Below are positions 59,091 through 64,000 of a DNA stretch of 64,000 bases, in pieces. The notes beneath the pieces are model-generated. The model did no database searches. It was given only the letters and a program-made list of their open reading frames with translations, and was not told where the DNA came from. Source of the DNA: Pieris napi (taxonomy: Eukaryota; Arthropoda; Insecta; Lepidoptera; Pieridae); NCBI RefSeq assembly GCF_905475465.1, contig NC_062256.1, positions 10,053,662 to 10,117,661 of the forward strand, written 5' to 3'. Numbering within the stretch: position 1 is the stretch's first letter; the number at the start of each line of letters is the position of its first letter. The translations under genes were made by a program, and so were the position numbers.

Positions 59091-61653
59091 GTATGTACCG
59101 TGGACCCAACATGGACCGACTAGTTTATAACGGAATGATTTATCGTTATAATTGGTCTAATTATAATCTTAATCAGTAATGTCAGAGACTATTTAGATAA
59201 TCCGAGATAAACTATGAATATTGTATACCTGTAAAAAAAATTGTCGGCTACTAGACCATAATATGTGGGAGTTTCCCAGTGGATAATTCTTAATGTTTTA
59301 TATATACATAATTAATTTTAAAATTGGCGTCGCATAAAATTTTCACGGTCACATCCGTGGGTGGCGGGGTTCGGGTAGCTTAGGTTCGGAGAGGAGGGGG
59401 ATGGACACACGCGCAGCCTCTGAGCCGTATTGATCGACCGGTTTGCTTGTATTTAAATGATGCCATTTCTTATTACATTATTTCGATATTAAAGAATATG
59501 AGTTTGCAATTCCAAATTTAGAAAACTATGCAAAACCTGTTCACCACGTCCTGGTGGACAGAAAAACCAGTTTGTGTTTCCACCACACCAACTTATTTTC
59601 TATATAAGATCATGTATATAATAAAAAAAAATCCCCACAAAAATGTAAATTAACATTTTATTTACGAGATCAAATCAATGCTTCTTTAATTACGTATATT
59701 AAACATAACGTGTATGAGATATCAAATATGAAATATTGCTAAAATATAATATGCTATTTTAACCATTTCCTTGTATTCTGATACAAATCTAGAATAGACT
59801 TTAGATTTGTCCACAAAGACATCATTACCATCGTTACTGTTTTAAGCGGTTCGATTCTTGATGAAGAATGCCCTATACATGTTAATGTTATATTACTGAA
59901 AGTTTACGTTAATCGACTTTATTTTAACAGCCATACATAGATACATATTATTTCTTATTTACGCCTTGTCAAACCCCGAAAAGAATGTTATGAAGTAAAA
60001 TTTGTTACGAGCAATTATGTTCGGAAGAATAATGTAATCAATTGGAAAAAACGTGAGATAATAATTTATGGAAATTTGTAAGTTACGGCGTAGAATGCGC
60101 AAGGCTGTGCGTAGTGAATGGAATCGGGATCAACAAGTAGTTCGGAGCGCTTATTCCGCGCATGCCCAGTCTCGAGATTCAGACTTTCAATCTTCAAAAT
60201 GGCTGCTTACATCTTAGGCTTATTATATAAGCATTTTAATTAATCTAAACTACCATTTAAAGTATTTTTGTATTGACCTTCCGTTCTCAGGTACAGTTGA
60301 ATTTTCTAAAGCTACACTATAGCTACGCTACATTTCATATGCATGTGGATCTACTCAGTTCTAATAACGTACTTATAAATAATATTAATTTACGCAATGC
60401 TATATTTCTGCATCTGTTTCTTTGATTATGTTCTTTAAAGGCTAATAAAGAAAGGCTGACTTATTTTGTCCATTTTTGTGTCTAAGTTATCGCTCTCCTC
60501 ATTATTACCTTCACGACTACTGTCTCTCAAGAGACGAATGTTTAACCGTGAGACTGAAACTGTGTTGCTATTTTAATATTTATCATACGAGAAGTCTAAC
60601 ACGATACTAGAAATGAATATCTATCGATTACACATTCAGTCCAACTTTCCCGGCCGCCACCTCACTTTACTAATCAAAGGATGGAACACAAATGTAAAAA
60701 ACCATTCAAAGAATTTCTACGCAGTTCATACTATAATAAATAATATAAAAATGTTTTTTCTTATCAAATTAATACCGACCTTGAAGAAGGTCCATGGGCT
60801 GATCTATTTATATGCAATATATATGTCACCGGAATATAACAAAATCCGCAATAAACTTACCGAACTTACGCGTAAAATAATAAATAACTAAAGAAAATTG
60901 AAAATTGTATAAGTCACTAACCTAACCTTACCGAATCTAAACGGATTTCCGTTAGTTTATAAATTTACCACGAGACATTGCAAATTGACAAATTTGCGAA
61001 AATGAGGGCGAAAATAATATAATTTATTTCTCGTTTAGAATCCTACGACAGTTAAGTATTTGTAAACTTGCGGATTTTGTTATCTTATGATATACATATT
61101 ATATGCTTACATATACATATATTGCTTCTATCTATATCCCAAAAAACGTGTGTCAGCCTATTACGTATCAATAAAGTAAATCAATCAACGAAACAGATAC
61201 GATAAGTGCATATATACTATGCTAACTCGAAGTAGATTAAGGTTCTATGATGGCATCCACTGTATACATTCTTTCTATTCAATATATAAGACAATCTCAT
61301 TATACAAATTGACTTGATATAAATTCAGTTCACCCACACATTGACGTCAGTATCGCTATTATGAATTAAGTTACAAGTTATTTTTGTCTTCGACATCAAT
61401 TTAGATACGTCGATAAAAATAGAACTATTGTGTAACTAAAAGGATAATGAAAAATACCTTCTTTTAGCCACCTTGGAATTTCATAGTGCTAATTGGATTT
61501 TGACTTTAATTATATTAAACTTTTTGGTACATTGTTAAGTTTAGTTGAGATACCTTTTACGGTTTATATTTTCGATTTCCTTCCGATAATTCCCTTAATG
61601 TACAAGTAAATTTAAATTTAAAGGTGTAACATTGGTGTGGTGCGCGCATCTTG

Positions 61654-62375
61654 AGGTGGGAACTGACCAACGTTACGAGGTGTAATGTAACATGTAATGT
61701 AATGTTACACAGCGAGCATTCGTGCAGTCAGTACGTCGAGTTACGGGGAAACCAGCGAGCAACTAGCCGCTCGTTGCTCGCTTTGAGTGCTCCACCCGGC
61801 TGTCGGTTTTTTGGCGAATCCTTTGAGTGGTACACGGTTCGGTCAGTACGCTCTTTGTCAAAAGTCGTCCCGAGCGCACGCGCGTCGCGAGTAATCACAC
61901 GTCAATCAATCAAACATGGAGTGGAACAAAGAAAAATCTCTGTGTTTCTCTATAAAATGGAAGAAAAGAGGAAGTGTTGTGGAACCCAGCTCATCCAGAG
62001 CAAATAAATTCAACAGTACTTCAAAATCGATCGGAGACATGCGTACAAAGTTTTTATACTGTCCAGTAATCATTTGGTTTTTCAAAGTTGCTATCAATGA
62101 CAAACCACCACATAAGCCTCTGTTTTTAAATAAGTTTGGTCTCCAGTAACGTTTTTTATTCTTCTTAATTTGTATGAAACAATAATTAAGTAGAATCAAA
62201 GATACCAACGCGTCCCCGCTGTCGGCCATCTCGTGAACACTGGCGGTGAAAGCGGAGCACAGACGTTTGACGAGCATGTTACGCCGATTTTAAAACACAG
62301 CGTAACATGCTCGATGCGTTACACGCTCGATGCGAATGCTACATTACACATCGTAACTTTGGTCAGTTCCCACCT
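61654..62375. mobile_element. PIF/Harbinger-type element, internally deleted, with intact ends
   Basis: The terminal inverted repeats AGGTGGGAACTGACC (then AACGTTACGA) and TCGTAACTTTGGTCAGTTCC CACCT are nearly perfect over ~25 bp. They are flanked by direct TTG at 61651-61653 and 62376-62378, a 3-bp target duplication as expected for PIF/Harbinger. Inside, a minus-strand transposase start remains (next entry). The subterminal region near 61683-61710 is rich in TGTAATGTAA/TGTTACA repeats. Confidence 0.8.
61906..62277 (-). pseudogene. Harbinger transposase N-terminal fragment
   Basis: Minus-strand frame reads MADSGDALVSLILLNYCFIQ, then KRYWRPNLFKNRGLCGGLSL, then ATLKNQMITGQYKNFVRMSP. This is the familiar start of insect Harbinger (HARBI1-like) transposases. 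It diverges after ~95 residues. The DDE catalytic domain is deleted, so the element is non-autonomous. Confidence 0.75.
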
Positions 62376-62626
62376 TTGGCTGATCGCACGAATTTTTTTT
62401 AACGATTAAAATATGACAAGGGCAATGTCTGATAAGTAGTGTTTCGTTGAGCACAATATTCCGGCATCTGGGCCAATGAATCCTAGACCTAGAATATTAT
62501 ATTTCAGTAATGAGTATAATATTTTGTATTTTCCAATAGGTGGTCCGAAGCATTGGAATACAGCGAGCCATGTTAGACTCCCCGAGACCTAGATTAAACG
62601 AAATCGAGCACGACCAGGTCACCTAA

Positions 62627-64000
62627 ATGGTGCCCTGTGTAATAGTCGACTTCACAGCTTTTACAATGCTGACCCAACAAATGTTAATTCTCAACATAAT
62701 TGCGATATACGTCCTTCATACCGGTGAGTTCAAATATTTATCATATGTTTTAATTTACCTGGGATCGATCACCGGCCAAGGTGCTTCGTATCGGAAGGTA
62801 CAGCTGATGTTTAGGCATCAATGAAGCATACGCAAATATTGCTAAATGCGCCGCATTTTATACACAATTCCATGTTTTCATTATTAACCATGACGGTAAA
62901 TTTGTTAATTAGGATTTTGTGATGACGCGATACCACACAGTCGTTACACGAATGGATCTTTGGAGCCTCCGGCGCCGGACACTCGTTCGGTGGGGCGTGT
63001 GCTACCATACCAACCCCCCATTATTGGAATACCGGGGCCCATGCAGGTCCCTGGCATTAGACCTCACAACCCATATACGCGAGTGGATGCTTGGCACCGT
63101 GAGTATTGTTTATCGACGCCGACATAAGAGCATTAATTTAACAACAAGATTTCTGTAGTTGAAGCAAGTTGATTTTATTATTATAATAAAAAGTATTTAT
63201 GCAGCGTAATAATGTGATGTCTTTGACAGCTATTGGACGAGTTTACATAAATCCGAGGGATTCTTACGTAGTGGCTGATGATATTGATGATGGAGGTGAT
63301 GACGGCGGATGCCATGTGCCATGTACCAAAGAATATTTTGCTTGTCAGGTATGTTTTCAGACCTTATACTAATAATAATAAAAAAAAACTATGTTATGTA
63401 ATCCTTATAGAAATATACAAAACATACATGTTTCAAAAATATATCGTATACTTATGTTACGCGTTTATGTATTTCAATAGTTATTCGTGTTGTTCCCACG
63501 AGAATGTAAGTGCGTGCTCCTATTTTGCCATGCCTCCTGCTGATAGAGGAAAAATCTTTGTTTTTAATTTATTAACTATTTTATTATTATTAATTAACTA
63601 TTAATTTATTAGTCAAGTCATGTGGAACATGGTGTAATGGTTGCAGCTCAGTACAAACATTGTGTAAAATAAAAAACTTGGCGATTAAAAATAGTGGCGG
63701 AGAGTTTATTGCCAGTACTTCTTTTCCGTTCTACGTCCTTAATTTGAGAACTGGCAGTAAATGTAAAATTAGAAGCATATAATATGTATTTCTTTTTTTG
63801 ACGTTCATAAGTGTACCTAGTGTTACCTTATATGAATAAACGATTTTGGCTTTTGACTTTGACTTTATGTAGTACATTCGCAATTATCTCCATATTCTTA
63901 TAAATATTTTCACTTATAATAGAATTATTGTCGTTTAAATTATCGATACATAAGTCGTGATGCGATATAAGTTTTATGATGTCAGGCATCCTGTACATGC
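62627..64000 (+). CDS. Secreted cysteine-containing protein of unknown function, 3' end beyond window
   Basis: Exons 62627-62723, 62913-63098, 63230-63348 and 63986->64000, joined in phases 1, 1 and 0. The N-terminus MVPCVIVDFTAFTMLTQQML plus ILNIIAIYVLHTG looks like a signal peptide. A Pro-rich middle follows (RVLPYQPPIIGIPGPMQVPG), then VYINPRDSYVVADDIDDGGD. A Cys-spaced end, GGCHVPCTKEYFACQ/ASCTC, runs off the window. C-x6-C followed by C-x-C with the motif EYFAC resembles the opening of an LDL-receptor class A repeat, but the diagnostic acidic C-terminal half is not visible. The exon phases and strong splice sites make it a real gene; the function is not assigned. Confidence 0.7.
63480..63865 (+). 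repeat. 3' tail of non-LTR retrotransposon (family A) in an intron
   Basis: Third copy of the element at 8334-8693. It shares GTGTTGTTCCCACGAGAATG, CATGCCTCCTGCTGATAGAG, GTGGCGGAGAGTTTATTGCC and the end ATGAATAAACGATTTTGGCT. It lies in the last visible intron of the secreted-protein gene, in sense orientation. Confidence 0.75.

Larger units (their letters stand above)
59091..62539. other. Probable 3.4-kb first intron of the 3'-most gene
   Basis: AT-rich, apart from a G-rich patch at 59360-59405 (GGGTGGCGGGGTTCGGGTAG) and the PIF/Harbinger insertion at 61654-62375. The ORF 60613-60891 has no recognisable content. Confidence 0.4.

Overview
This is AT-rich insect nuclear DNA, almost certainly from a moth or butterfly. 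Every recognisable gene is a split arthropod gene with short, consensus-spliced exons. The spaces between exons are full of lepidopteran-style interspersed repeats: a tRNA-derived SINE, 3' tails of non-LTR retrotransposons, PIF/Harbinger and mariner remnants, MITEs and a foldback element. There is no bacterial, viral or CRISPR content.

Layout: (1) <1-6313, minus: the N-terminal ~720 codons of phosphorylase b kinase regulatory subunit alpha, with a GC-AG first intron and a pair of homologous 148-bp mutually exclusive exons. (2) 6792-7478, plus: a one-exon type I membrane protein, divergent from it across a 478-bp shared promoter. (3) ~10.4-20.8 kb, plus: a complete nine-transmembrane-type (ADCY9-like) adenylate cyclase in seven coding exons (1428 aa), with a spliced upstream ORF. 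(4) 23317-31281, minus: ten exons of a GABA-A-alpha-like Cys-loop receptor subunit (CG8916/GRD type), with its 5' end not found. (5) 31.3-45.4 kb: a repeat-rich region with no confident gene, holding a truncated 5S rRNA copy, mariner and LINE remnants and a perfect hairpin. (6) 45453-56438, plus: complete LCCH3 (GABA receptor beta-like) in ten exons (490 aa), with a 1.87-kb foldback transposon in intron 2. (7) 58.9 kb to the window end, plus: a secreted, cysteine-bearing protein of unknown function with a distant 5'UTR exon, cut by the window edge.

Functionally the window joins signalling genes: glycogen breakdown control (PHKA), cAMP synthesis (ADCY9) and two GABA-receptor subunits. GRD-type and LCCH3 subunits of Drosophila are reported to co-assemble into a GABA-gated cation channel. 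Here an alpha-like and an LCCH3 gene lie head to head, and neither M2 segment carries the usual anion-selectivity motif.

The exon maps were made by eye, from reading frame, splice signals and remembered family sequences. Every internal junction in the four main genes is phase-consistent, but no alignment or transcript evidence was available.
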